64,000 bases of DNA, from positions 61,623-125,622 of the forward strand of contig JAPOYV010000017.1 of assembly GCA_026706385.1 (NCBI GenBank), in the 5' to 3' direction. Positions 26,510 through 35,397 of the stretch are shown here, piece after piece (positions within the stretch are counted from its first letter, which is position 1; every line of letters starts with the position of its first letter). The notes beneath the pieces are model-generated. The model was not told the DNA's origin and made no database searches. It was given only the letters and a program-made list of their open reading frames with translations. The stretch is from Gammaproteobacteria bacterium. Lineage in GTDB: Bacteria; Pseudomonadota; Gammaproteobacteria; Pseudomonadales; Azotimanducaceae. A program made the translations under genes and the position numbers.

Positions 26510-28357
26510 TTGAACCGGTTGGGCGTCTTCGTGCTGCTGGCACTGACCGCCGTGCCCTCGCCAATCTTGGCCGAGGAGCCCTGGCAACACGGCGTATCGA
26601 CCTTTGACGAGTTCAGGTACGCCGCGGACTTCGAACACTTCGACTATGCCGATCCCGACGCGCCGAAAGGCGGTGCCCTGGTGCTCTCCACGGCCGTCGA
26701 CTACACCAACTTCACGCCCTTCCTGCCGTTCGGAATGCCGGCTGTCGGCATGATCGCGCCGGGGATGCTCTACGACGGCCTATTCGTTCGAGCCAACGAC
26801 GAAGCCTATAGCGTCTACGGCAACCTCGCCAAGCGCGTGCGCTTCGCCGACGACTTGAGCGAAGTGGCCGTACAACTCCAAGGCGATGCCTATTGGCACG
26901 ACGGCGTCCCAATAACCGCGAGAGACGTGAAATTCACGTTCGACCACGTCCTGGCGAAAGCCCATCCCGGCATCCGTGCCGCCCTGTCGATCATCGACGC
27001 GGTGGAGATCCGAGGCGAGCTAGAAATCCTGTTTCGATTCAAACCGATCGGTGGGCTCAACAAGAACTCGTTCGCGAGTCCGGCGACCTACGTGGCCATC
27101 CTGCCGGAACACTATTGGCGGACGCGGGACTTGAGCGCGCTTTCTCTGGACGTGCCACTTGGTAGCGGTCCCTATCGGATTCGCGATTTCGAGCAGGGCC
27201 AGTTCATGCTCTGGGAACGGGTGGCCGACTACTGGGGCCGAGATTTGGCCGTCCACCGAGGCCGCCACAACTTCGACACCATCCGTTACGAGCTCTACCG
27301 CGACGCGACGGTGGCGAGGGAAGCCTTCCGCAAGGGACTGATCGACTACTGGGTCGAGGCGGATCCCTACCAATGGCGTACCGGATACGACATTCCAGCG
27401 ACCGCGAAGGGTTGGCTGGTCAAGCGGCAGAACAACGCCAAGGTCCAGTCCGGGTTTCAGACGGCCCTGATCTTCAACACCCGGCGGGCCAAGCTGGCGG
27501 ACGTCCGCGTGCGCGAGGCCTTGACGCTGGCCTTCGACTTCGCATGGACCAATCGCGCCATCTACGACGGCTTCTACGCTCGTGCGGACAGCTACTTCTC
27601 GGGCACCGAACTCGCCGCCCGGGGTTTGCCTCGCGGCGCCGAGCTGGCGCTCCTCGAGCCGTTCCGCGGACAGTTGCCAGCGCGCGTCTTCAACGAGCCG
27701 TTCGCGTTTCCCGAGGCCACCGGTGCCGATGGCCACCGGGACAATCTCCTCAAGGCGCGTGAGCTCTTGGCCCAAGCCGGTTGGACGGCGCGCGGGGGCG
27801 AGATGGTTGATGCCGAGGGGCGCCGATTCGAGATCGAGTTCCTGACCAATACGGCCACCGACAAGAGAACGCTGTTGCCGTACATGGACAATCTCGCGCT
27901 TCTCGGGATCACCGCGAACATTCGCCTCGTCGAGTCGGCGCAGTACATGCACCGGTTGCTCGAGTCCGACTATGACGCGTTGCTGCGCAGCCTTCCGTAC
28001 GGGTTCCCGCCGGGCGTCGAGATTCGGGCGTACTTCAACTCAACGACGGCGAGTGCCCCGAATAGCGCGAACGTGGCGGGCATCAACAGCCCGGTCGTCG
28101 ATGCGCTCGTCAGCGAGGTGCTCGGCGCGCGTCGCAGCGACGAACTGGTCGCCGCCAGTCGAGCCCTCGATCGAACGCTCCTTTGGGGCTACTACCTGAT
28201 CCCGATCATCGGCAGGCCCGAACCGCGGGCCGTGCACTGGGACAAGTTCGGTCGCCCCGCCGTCGAAGCCGAGTACATCACCAGCTTCCCGGACACCTGG
28301 TGGTGGGATGAGGAGCGCGCATCCAGGATTGGACTCGGGAACGAGGAAGGGCGGTGA
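26510..28357 (+). CDS. Family 5 extracellular solute-binding protein (YejA-like oligopeptide binding)
   Basis: A 615-residue periplasmic binding protein of the peptide/opine/nickel family, with the typical core PDAPKGGALVLS, MLYDGLFV, GDAYWHDGVPITARDVKFTFDHVL, LGSGPYRI and the late AYFNSTTA region. The long length and GVSTFDEFRYAADFEHFDYA opening match YejA-like proteins. From TTG 26510 a good signal peptide is made (NRLGVFVLLALTAVPSPILA then EEPW). Just upstream GGAGGAGG precedes an ATG at 26487 that opens an eight-codon frame ending exactly on this TTG (TTGA), so the start is either coupled re-initiation or the product of a small frameshift. No permease or ATPase genes are adjacent. Confidence 0.82.
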   Translation: MNRLGVFVLLALTAVPSPILAEEPWQHGVSTFDEFRYAADFEHFDYADPDAPKGGALVLSTAVDYTNFTPFLPFGMPAVGMIAPGMLYDGLFVRANDEAYSVYGNLAKRVRFADDLSEVAVQLQGDAYWHDGVPITARDVKFTFDHVLAKAHPGIRAALSIIDAVEIRGELEILFRFKPIGGLNKNSFASPATYVAILPEHYWRTRDLSALSLDVPLGSGPYRIRDFEQGQFMLWERVADYWGRDLAVHRGRHNFDTIRYELYRDATVAREAFRKGLIDYWVEADPYQWRTGYDIPATAKGWLVKRQNNAKVQSGFQTALIFNTRRAKLADVRVREALTLAFDFAWTNRAIYDGFYARADSYFSGTELAARGLPRGAELALLEPFRGQLPARVFNEPFAFPEATGADGHRDNLLKARELLAQAGWTARGGEMVDAEGRRFEIEFLTNTATDKRTLLPYMDNLALLGITANIRLVESAQYMHRLLESDYDALLRSLPYGFPPGVEIRAYFNSTTASAPNSANVAGINSPVVDALVSEVLGARRSDELVAASRALDRTLLWGYYLIPIIGRPEPRAVHWDKFGRPAVEAEYITSFPDTWWWDEERASRIGLGNEEGR

Positions 28358-28360
28358 GCC

Positions 28361-29224
28361 TTAGGTCTTCGCCCAGTTCATCGTCTGCGCGATCTTGTCC
28401 ATATGGGCCATGGTGCCTTCCTTGTTCAGGAAGTCCTCCCGGCCGAGCATGACGCGCATCTCGTAGGGCTTGTCTTCGAGCCAGTCTTCGCCGAGGAAGT
28501 CGTAGTTCTCGATGGGGCGCATCGCCAGGCGGCTGAAGGTGATGTGCAGCACGACGCGCTCGCCGCCGATGGTGCGCGTGCCGCCGCTGTGCCAGATCGA
28601 GCCGTTCCAGAACACGATGGTGCCCGCCGGACAGACCGTGGAGATGATGCCTTCCTCTGCCGCAACCTCCTCCGCGGTGGGGTGCCTGCGAAGCTTGTGG
28701 GAGTTGGGAACGACCCTGGTGGAGCCGCCTTCCGGGGTGTACTCGTCACAGGCCCAGCAGAACGTGGCGGTCTGGTTGTGCACCGGGAACAGCGCTGGCG
28801 TCCAGGTCTGGTCGGCATGCAGACCACCTTTGCGCGGCGCGTCCGCCTGTTTCGGTATCACGGTGGATGTCAACTGGGACAGGAGGGCGCCTTTTCCACA
28901 GAGAATCTCGACCATCGCGAGAATCTTGGGATTCAGGACCACTTCGGCGAAGACGGGGTCCTTGTTCAGCAGCATGTTCATGCCCCTGGGGCCGTCGGAC
29001 TCGGGGGCGGTTCTCAAGATTGCCTCGCGCAGACGTTGGGTGAACGCGATCGGTGCCGGCTCGTAGATGTAGCCGTAGCCCTCGGCCTTGACGTGCTCGA
29101 CACTGTCGACAAGGCCCAGTGCATCCACCTTGGCCTGCAGTTCATCCGTGAGGTCGAATGGTTGGCGCGTCTCGTGGATAAGCGACTGAGCCTTCGGCTG
29201 ATCTGCGGCGGTTTCTTCGCTCAT
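28361..29224 (-). CDS. Phytanoyl-CoA dioxygenase-family Fe(II)/2-oxoglutarate oxygenase
   Basis: A 287-residue PhyH-family protein. The iron ligands are visible as His and Asp in GGLHADQTW and a distal His in WHSGGTRT, whose arginine probably binds 2-oxoglutarate. The double-stranded beta-helix spans residues about 40-250. Such enzymes hydroxylate or halogenate varied small substrates; the substrate here is unknown. The ATG at 29224 is supported by GGAG seven bases upstream, while the open frame continues upstream without similarity. It is convergent with the solute-binding gene, three bases apart. Confidence 0.85.
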   Translation of the reverse strand: MSEETAADQPKAQSLIHETRQPFDLTDELQAKVDALGLVDSVEHVKAEGYGYIYEPAPIAFTQRLREAILRTAPESDGPRGMNMLLNKDPVFAEVVLNPKILAMVEILCGKGALLSQLTSTVIPKQADAPRKGGLHADQTWTPALFPVHNQTATFCWACDEYTPEGGSTRVVPNSHKLRRHPTAEEVAAEEGIISTVCPAGTIVFWNGSIWHSGGTRTIGGERVVLHITFSRLAMRPIENYDFLGEDWLEDKPYEMRVMLGREDFLNKEGTMAHMDKIAQTMNWAKT

Positions 29225-29298
29225 GCGTTCTCCGGTGTCCTTAGGCGAGGAGAGCGGACAAACATAGACGAATCGAGGGCGGCTCACCAAATGAACTT

Positions 29299-30536
29299 CT
29301 AGCGCAACGCTGGACGGCGACGGGCGGCAATCCGGGCAAGGCGCCACGCGGCCATAGCGCCAACGATGCCAAAGCCGGCGATGGCGAGGAAGTAGATGCC
29401 GTAGCCCCACCGGCCGGGAATTCCGTCCACGAGTGCGCCCCGAATTAGCGGCAGGTAGATGTCCGGTGCATAGCCGATTAGGGAGATTCCGCCGATGGCG
29501 AGCCCCTTGACTGCATCCGGCACGTCGCAACGCTCGAGCGTCGCCCAGTAGAGGCCCCGGACGGCGTACGTGACGAGTCCCACCACGAGGACGATCGCCA
29601 ACAGGAGCGCCACCGCGGCACCGAGCGGGAGCAGCGCGAGGCCCGTAAGCAGCAAGGATCCCAGCACCAGGAGTACGCCTAGCGTCTTTTCGCGATCGAG
29701 ATAGTCGCCGATGAAGCCGGCACCGATCGCACCGACGGGTCGCATCCACAGCTTGGCCACGGTGATGGCGCCGACGGCCACTGCGGTGAGCCCAAAGTTC
29801 TGTTGCATGTAGGCCGAGAACGCGTAGCGAAGAACAACTGGTAACCGGCCATGATGCAGAGCGCGGCCAGCCACACTTCCTGCTTCGCGAAGACGAGCTT
29901 GAAGGCGGCTAGCGTGCCGGTAAGCGAGGTCGACCGGTGGCGGTCGCGGCTCGACCGGCTGTCGTCGACCACGAGCAGCACGATCGGCGCCAGGACGAGC
30001 ATGGTGCCGACATAGAGCCAAACGACTCGGCGCAACGCGGCGTCGGTCGGCTGGCCCGCGGCCAACCAAAACGCGAACGCGGCCACCGCGACCGTGGCCA
30101 GCAAAGCCTCGAAGAGCCCTCGGCCGCCATCGAGGATGCCGAAGAACCGGCCCTGCTCGTCGCCCCGGGCAAGCACCGCCACGGCCTTGATGTGGGCCGA
30201 CCAGAAGGTGAGTCCGGTCGCGACGCCCCAGCCGGCGTAGATCAGCAGCAGCTCGGCGAACGACGGTCCGGCGGAGAACCAGGCACCGAGCAGACCCGCG
30301 CACAGCAGCGACAGCGACATCAGGTGGCGTGGCGCCACCCGGTCGGCCAGCCAGCCGCTCGGCAGGTAGGTGACGACGAACATCACGCCGAGGATGGCGT
30401 TGCACTGGCCGAGTTGCGTCGCGGTGATCTCGAAGGTCTCGAGCATCGAAATCTCGAAGTTCTGGCGCAGGTAAAGAAGCGGGTAGATGGCCCCGGCGGC
30501 CACCGTGATCACGGCGAGTTGGAGGTAGCGACGCAC
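29299..30536 (-). pseudogene. Frameshifted MFS transporter
   Basis: Two overlapping minus-strand frames together make one 12-helix MFS protein of about 412 residues. The upstream frame starts at GTG 30536 (RRYLQLAVITVAAGAIYPLLY) and runs through the central loop to CIMAGYQLFFAT. The continuation AFSAYMQQNFGLTAVAVGAI is in another frame, and similarity crosses over near 29830. In an intact relative the sequence would read about FFATYAFSAYMQ, so a small deletion has removed one base net. Loss of function or an assembly error are equally possible. No heptameric slippery sequence is present, so programmed frameshifting is unlikely. Confidence 0.75.
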
Positions 30537-30611
30537 GGGCGAAGTGTAGGCGAGGCCGACTGTGCGGGTGCGTGTGATAGGGTGCGCGGCTTTCCGTACG
30601 GGCGACACGGC

Positions 30612-31754
30612 ATGGTGGACATCAGCGGCAGTTGCGATGCGCGTTTCGCACGCGTTCGCGAGGCGTTTGAGCGCAACTTCACGGACCGCGGCGATGTGGG
30701 GGCCTCGTTCGCGATGACCATCGAGGGCGAGTTCGTCGTCGACCTCTGGGGTGGGCACCGCGACGCCGCGGCGACCGAGCCGTGGCTTGCCGACACCATC
30801 GTCAACGTCTATTCGAGCACGAAGACCATGACCGCGTTGTGCGCCCTGCTGCTCGCCGACCGCGGCGAACTGGACTTGTCGGCACCGGTGGCGAAGTACT
30901 GGCCGGAGTTCGCGGCCAACGGCAAGGAACGCATCGAGGTGCGGCACCTGCTCAGCCACAGCGCTGGCCTGTCCGGTCTCGACGACATGGACTCCCCGCA
31001 CATCTGGTACGACTGGGATGGCGTGGCCGAACGTCTCGCGGCACAGGCGCCTTGGTGGGATCCGGGCACCGCGAGCGGCTACCACGCCATCACCCAGGGC
31101 AACCTCGTCGGCGAGGTCGTGCGGCGGATCACGGGTCGTTCGCTCGGCACCTTCCTGCGCGAGGAACTCGCAGAGCCGCTCAACGCGGACTTCCACGTCG
31201 GCGTCGACCCGCTGCACTTCCATCGCATCGCCGAACTGATCCCGCCCCCCGTCGAGCCGTCCGAAATGCTTGAGATGGAGCCCGGTTCGATCATGGAGCG
31301 CACCATCGGTCGCGGCATGGTCGACGTTGCCGACACCAAGACGGCTGCGTGGCGGCAGGCGGAGATGCCCGCGGCGAACGGGCACGGCAACGCCCGCAGC
31401 ATCGTGCGCATCCAGACGCTCTTGGCGAACCACGGCACCGCCTTCGGCAAGACACTGATGTCGCCCGCTGGATGCATGGCGGTCATGGAGGAACAGACCA
31501 ATGGCGTCGATCTCGTGTTGGGTGCGCCGGCCCGCTTCGGTCTCGGCTACGGGCTGCCCAACGAACTGATGCCGGCGACGCCGAACGAGAACGTCTGCTT
31601 CTGGGGAGGCTACGGGGGTTCCACCGTGGTCTGCGACCTCGACGCCCGTATCGCTTTCTCCTACGTCATGAACCGCATGGAGGCCGGCGTACTCGGTGAC
31701 GAGCGTGGCTTCGGCCTTTGGCGGGCGGTCTACGAGTCGCTCGCCGACTCGTAG
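30612..31754 (+). CDS. Beta-lactamase-fold serine hydrolase (EstB-like)
   Basis: A 380-residue serine hydrolase of the class C beta-lactamase/esterase VIII family. The catalytic SxxK is YSSTKTM, the second motif tyrosine is in YHAITQGNLVGEVV, and the third motif is WGGYGGS in place of the KTG of true beta-lactamases. No signal peptide is evident, so it is probably a cytoplasmic esterase or amidase, not an antibiotic resistance enzyme. It is one of three paralogous genes between 30.6 and 35.3 kb, but they are not close duplicates. Confidence 0.85.
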   Translation: MVDISGSCDARFARVREAFERNFTDRGDVGASFAMTIEGEFVVDLWGGHRDAAATEPWLADTIVNVYSSTKTMTALCALLLADRGELDLSAPVAKYWPEFAANGKERIEVRHLLSHSAGLSGLDDMDSPHIWYDWDGVAERLAAQAPWWDPGTASGYHAITQGNLVGEVVRRITGRSLGTFLREELAEPLNADFHVGVDPLHFHRIAELIPPPVEPSEMLEMEPGSIMERTIGRGMVDVADTKTAAWRQAEMPAANGHGNARSIVRIQTLLANHGTAFGKTLMSPAGCMAVMEEQTNGVDLVLGAPARFGLGYGLPNELMPATPNENVCFWGGYGGSTVVCDLDARIAFSYVMNRMEAGVLGDERGFGLWRAVYESLADS

Positions 31755-32116
31755 GGGCGCTTCCCGGCGAGGTCAGCGGTCGGGCCGGAGCCTGCGCAGG
31801 AAGTCGTCACGTGGACTGCGCGCACCCGGGCGCCCCGGGCATCGCGTTCCTGGAGGTCCGCAGTGCCGTACATCGCGATCGGTGTGCCGCGCATCTTGGC
31901 GATGTCCTGGACCAGTCCGACGAGGCGAACGGACGGATGCTCGTGACTGGGGCTTACGTCGCGCAGTACCCAGGCGGTTTCGGTCGCCGCCTCCCAGTAT
32001 TCGTAGCGGCCCTCGTGGTTGGCGATCTCGTCGCACGACAACGGGACGGGTTCGCAGCCGCTCAGCCCGAACTCGGTCGGCTCGGGCGATTGCGCCAAGG
32101 CCCGGTTTGTGGCCAT
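31730..32116 (-). pseudogene. 3'-truncated Uma2-family gene remnant
   Basis: The 128-codon frame starts like a Uma2-family protein and resembles the first part of the intact copy at 38633-39715: here PVPLSCDEIANHEGRYEYWEA, there PIPMTREQFDNYEGGVEYWSA, followed in both by a short domain ending in an RG(T/S)PI strand. The downstream half that holds the PD-(D/E)xK-like nuclease core (the PDVVLEV...RRHKLGVYARWG part of the intact copy) is missing. The tail overlaps the end of the serine hydrolase gene by 25 bases, as expected for a broken copy. Confidence 0.6.
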
Positions 32117-32250
32117 TCGGGCCTTCCGCAGCTCAGATCGAATAAGCCGAGCATACCGGGTGGTTGGTCCGATTCAAGCCGGAATCGGAAAAATATTAAG
32201 TAAAAACAACATAGTTAATACACAGATGTACGAGCCAAAGTGACGTGCCG

Positions 32251-32280
32251 TTGACAACGGCCAAGCCCGTCAAGAATGAT
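32251..32280 (+). promoter_or_regulatory. Possible sigma-70 promoter of the secreted serine hydrolase gene
   Basis: TTGACA at 32251-32256 is an exact -35 box; AATGAT at 32275-32280 matches the -10 consensus at four of six positions with an 18-base spacer. It lies 24 bases before ATG 32304 at the end of an unusually AT-rich stretch (about 32189-32233) in an otherwise very GC-rich window. Confidence 0.4.
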
Positions 32281-32303
32281 TATTGGTTTGGAGGGAGAAC
32301 GCC

Positions 32304-33548
32304 ATGCGTTTGAGAACAGGCCTAACGGCCCTTGCCGCGCTCGCGACGATCACGGTCTACGGTGGCGAGATTCCCACCGCGGAGGCGGAATCCGTTGGCA
32401 TGTCCACCGAACGGCTCGAGCGCATCGATACGGCGATGCAGCGGCACATCGACGCCGGTGACATCCAGGGCGCGGTCACCGCCGTGGCGCGGCGAGGCAA
32501 GGTCGTGCACTTCAAGGCCCATGGATTGATGGATGTCGAGGCCGAGCGGCCCATGGAGCGGGACGCCATCTTCATCATGATGTCGTCGACGAAGCCGATC
32601 CTCGGCGTCGCTGCGATGATGATGATCGAGGAAGGACTGATTCGGCCGAGCGACCCGGTGGAGAAGTACATCCCCGAGTTCGCCGACATGCAGGTGGCCG
32701 TGTTGGCGGAGCCGGCTGACGAGGACATCAGCCCGTTCCAGTTGGACCGCCAGAATCCTCCCGCGCACCGGCTCGTTCCGGCCGAGACGCCGATCACCAT
32801 CCAGCACCTGTTGACGCACACCTCCGGGCTCGCCAGCGGCGGCCTCGGATCGGTCGCGTCCGGCCCGCAGATCGAGCGGGTGACGCTCGCGAGCTTCATC
32901 CCGACGCTCGGCGACATGGCGCTGGATTTCCAGCCCGGGTCGCGCTGGACCTACAGCGGCGGTGTCGGGCTCGACGTCGTCGCGCGCATCATCGAGATCG
33001 TCTCAGGCATCCCGTACGACGAGTTCGTGCAGACGCGGATTCTCGATCCCTTGGAGATGACCGATACGCACTACAACCTCCCGGCCGAGAAAGCCTCCCG
33101 GCGGGTCACCATCCACGGGCGGGATGTCTCGCGCTGGGTGAACAACGAAACCACCTACTTCTCCGGTTCGTTCGGCCTGTCGAGCACGGCGAAGGACTAT
33201 CTGCACTTCGAGCAGATGCTGGCCAACGGCGGCGAACTCTTCGGCCGGCGCCTCCTCGGCTCGCGTTCGGTCGAGATGATGGGCAGCAACCACCTGGGCG
33301 ATATGTACCGCGGCTTCACGCAGACGGCGAAGGGGCAGGGGTTCGGCTACACCGTGTCCGTGATCCTCGATCCGATCGCGGCGGGCAGTCGACGCAGTGC
33401 TGGTGCCTTCGGCTGGGGCGGTGCCTTCGGTACCAGGTCCTGGACCGACCCTGCCGAGGAACTAACCGGGGTCATCATGCTGCAACAGCCTTACGGTCCT
33501 GCGCACTACGACTTCGAGAACGCGGTACGGCAGGCGATCATCGACTGA
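32304..33548 (+). CDS. Secreted beta-lactamase-fold serine hydrolase
   Basis: A 414-residue class C-like hydrolase. The first about 25 residues (MRLRTGLTALAALATITVYG) form a signal peptide, so it acts in the periplasm. SxxK is in MMSSTKPI, the tyrosine motif is TYSGGVGLDVV and the third motif is FGWGGAFG. The ATG at 32304 has GGAGGGAG just upstream, better than the ATG at 32283. The substrate is unknown; this family includes esterases, D-aminopeptidases and lipid hydrolases. The last 11 bases overlap the convergent conserved gene at 33538-34149. Confidence 0.85.
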   Translation: MRLRTGLTALAALATITVYGGEIPTAEAESVGMSTERLERIDTAMQRHIDAGDIQGAVTAVARRGKVVHFKAHGLMDVEAERPMERDAIFIMMSSTKPILGVAAMMMIEEGLIRPSDPVEKYIPEFADMQVAVLAEPADEDISPFQLDRQNPPAHRLVPAETPITIQHLLTHTSGLASGGLGSVASGPQIERVTLASFIPTLGDMALDFQPGSRWTYSGGVGLDVVARIIEIVSGIPYDEFVQTRILDPLEMTDTHYNLPAEKASRRVTIHGRDVSRWVNNETTYFSGSFGLSSTAKDYLHFEQMLANGGELFGRRLLGSRSVEMMGSNHLGDMYRGFTQTAKGQGFGYTVSVILDPIAAGSRRSAGAFGWGGAFGTRSWTDPAEELTGVIMLQQPYGPAHYDFENAVRQAIID

Positions 33549-34149
33549 ACGGAGTCGCGGCGAGTGCAGCGGCCGCGGCGAGCTTGTGTTTTGCCTGCCA
33601 GGGCGGCCCGATCTCTCGTCCCATCGTCGCCAGCAGCACGTTGACGTCCTCTACGCCAAGCGCGGTGGCCGCGTCGCTGAAAGCCCGGTCCCGGTCGTAC
33701 CAGGCCACCGACCAGCCGCGTTCCTCGGCGGCCGTCGCCAAGGCCTGGCGGTACATGACGGTGTCGGCAACGGTCTGTGCCCGGTTGTCCCTGATGCGCT
33801 CTTCGACCGTCGCGGGAAGCTCTGGACAGGTGCGGATGGCGATCCGCGCAATCGGGACAGGCACGTCCGCAGCTAGCGCCTCGAGGGCCTCGCGGGCGCC
33901 GCTGGCAGCGGCTTCGCGCACGCGTCCGACAAGATCGACCGCTTCGCCAAGCGTGATCTCACGCGCCCAGGGGCTGTTCCGGTAGCGACCGACGGCCCAC
34001 GATCCTTCGTGATGGTGCGGGTGCGTCGGCAATCCGTGGGTGAGGTCGACCCGGCGGCGGTCGACGAGTGCACCATCCGACCGCACTGTGACCAGCACGG
34101 CGGAGTTGCCGTGTTCGGTGACCCCAACCGTTGCGGTGCACACGGTCAA
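33538..34149 (-). CDS. Conserved protein of unknown function
   Basis: A 203-residue protein that I do not recognise. It starts with a strand-rich segment (ATVGVTEHGNSAVLVTVRSDGALVDRRRVDL) like a ribonuclease H-type fold start, then is mainly helical with ARIAIRTCPELPATVEERIRDNRAQTVADTV and ends with VNVLLATMGREIGPPWQAKHKLAAAAAL. The start is TTG at 34149, overlapping the TGA of the upstream hydrolase gene (TTGA), or GTG at 34143. The overlap implies translation together with that serine hydrolase. Confidence 0.65.
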   Translation of the reverse strand: MTVCTATVGVTEHGNSAVLVTVRSDGALVDRRRVDLTHGLPTHPHHHEGSWAVGRYRNSPWAREITLGEAVDLVGRVREAAASGAREALEALAADVPVPIARIAIRTCPELPATVEERIRDNRAQTVADTVMYRQALATAAEERGWSVAWYDRDRAFSDAATALGVEDVNVLLATMGREIGPPWQAKHKLAAAAALAATPFSR

Positions 34150-35345
34150 TCGACGATGGCCGAGTAGATGATGTTCTTGAGTTGGCCGCGGAAGTTGAAG
34201 GTCGCCGACGGCATGAGTTGGGTCATGAACACGACCGAGAGGTCTTCCACCGGGTCCACCCAGAAGATGGTCGATGCGGCGCCACCCCAGTAGTAGTCCC
34301 CGGCACCCAGCGTGCCCGCACCGACTTCAGAGAGGGTCATCGCGAACCCGAGACCGAAGCCGACGCCCTGGTAGGCCGTCTCCGAAAAGGCGCCTTCCGC
34401 CATGCCGGCGAGGTCGCCCCCACCGGCAAGGTGGTTTCGGGTCATGAGCTTTAGCGTCCGGGGGCCGAGAATGCGCGCGCCGTCGAGTTCGCCACCCCGA
34501 CGGAGCATCTCGCAGAAGCGCAGGTAGTCGGCCGTCGTCCCGGTCAGCCCGCCGCCGCCGGAGAGAAAGGTCGGCTGGCTGAGGTACGTGCTCGCGCGCG
34601 GATCATCGATCAGCTTCAGCGTCTTGTCGGGGGCGCGTTGGTAGTTGGCCGCGAAACGGTCCACCTTCGCCGGCGCCACGCTGAACGCCGTGTCCACCAT
34701 TCCGAGGGGTTTGAAGATGTGCTCGTCGAAGTAACGGTCGAGCGGCATGCCCGACATCGCCTCGACGAGGTGGCCGCAGACGTCGGTCGCGTAGGAGTAC
34801 ATCCAGCGCTCGCCGGGGTCGTAGTGCAGCGGTATCTCGGCGAGTTTGTCGACGAAGGTCTCGAGCGTCTCGCCGTCGCCGCGGCGCACACCGGCGGCCT
34901 GGTAGAGCTTGTCCACGGGGTGGTTCGTGCCGCCGTAGGAGAGGCCGGCCGTGTGGCCGAGGACATGCCGGAGCGTCATCGGCGCATCGGGCGGGCGCGT
35001 CTCGATCCGCTCTCCTTCGCCGCCGACGTACACCTCGTGGTCGCGCCACCGAGGGATCGCCCGGTGGACCGGGTCGTTGAGCTGGAACATGCCCCGCTCG
35101 TAGAGCTGCATGAGCGCCACAGACGTGATCGGCTTGGTCATCGAGTAGATGCGGAAGATGGTGTCGTCGGCCATCGGCAGACCGCGCTCGAGGTCGCGCA
35201 TGCCCAGCGACGCCTGGTAGGCGAGATGCCCGTGGCGCGCCACGACGACTTGGCAACCGGCGATTTTCCCCGGTTCGATGTAGTGCTTCTCCAGGTGTCC
35301 CGTGATGCGGCCGAGCCGCGCTTCGTCGAACCCACTCGCTGCCAT
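34146..35345 (-). CDS. Beta-lactamase-fold serine hydrolase
   Basis: A 399-residue serine hydrolase of the same superfamily as its neighbours. SxxK reads YSMTKPI, the tyrosine motif is MYSYATDVCGHLVEAM and the third motif YYWGGAAST. Long insertions around TRPPDAPMTLRHVLGHTAGLSYGG are typical of the group annotated as esterases and lovastatin-esterase-like proteins. No signal peptide is visible. It is followed by the conserved gene with a four-base overlap and preceded by the TonB receptor 52 bases upstream on the same strand. Confidence 0.85.
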   Translation of the reverse strand: MAASGFDEARLGRITGHLEKHYIEPGKIAGCQVVVARHGHLAYQASLGMRDLERGLPMADDTIFRIYSMTKPITSVALMQLYERGMFQLNDPVHRAIPRWRDHEVYVGGEGERIETRPPDAPMTLRHVLGHTAGLSYGGTNHPVDKLYQAAGVRRGDGETLETFVDKLAEIPLHYDPGERWMYSYATDVCGHLVEAMSGMPLDRYFDEHIFKPLGMVDTAFSVAPAKVDRFAANYQRAPDKTLKLIDDPRASTYLSQPTFLSGGGGLTGTTADYLRFCEMLRRGGELDGARILGPRTLKLMTRNHLAGGGDLAGMAEGAFSETAYQGVGFGLGFAMTLSEVGAGTLGAGDYYWGGAASTIFWVDPVEDLSVVFMTQLMPSATFNFRGQLKNIIYSAIVD

Positions 35346-35397
35346 GTCACCGGCCCTCCGTCGCAGAGTCCGGGGATGTTAGCGGAACGCGCAGGTC

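Noticed and set aside
29820..29840. Programmed frameshift in the MFS gene
   Set aside because: No slippery heptamer or downstream structure is seen, and MFS genes are not known to use frameshifting.
30612..35345. Antibiotic beta-lactamases
   Set aside because: All three hydrolases have SxxK but lack the KTG third motif, so esterase or peptidase-like activity is far more likely.
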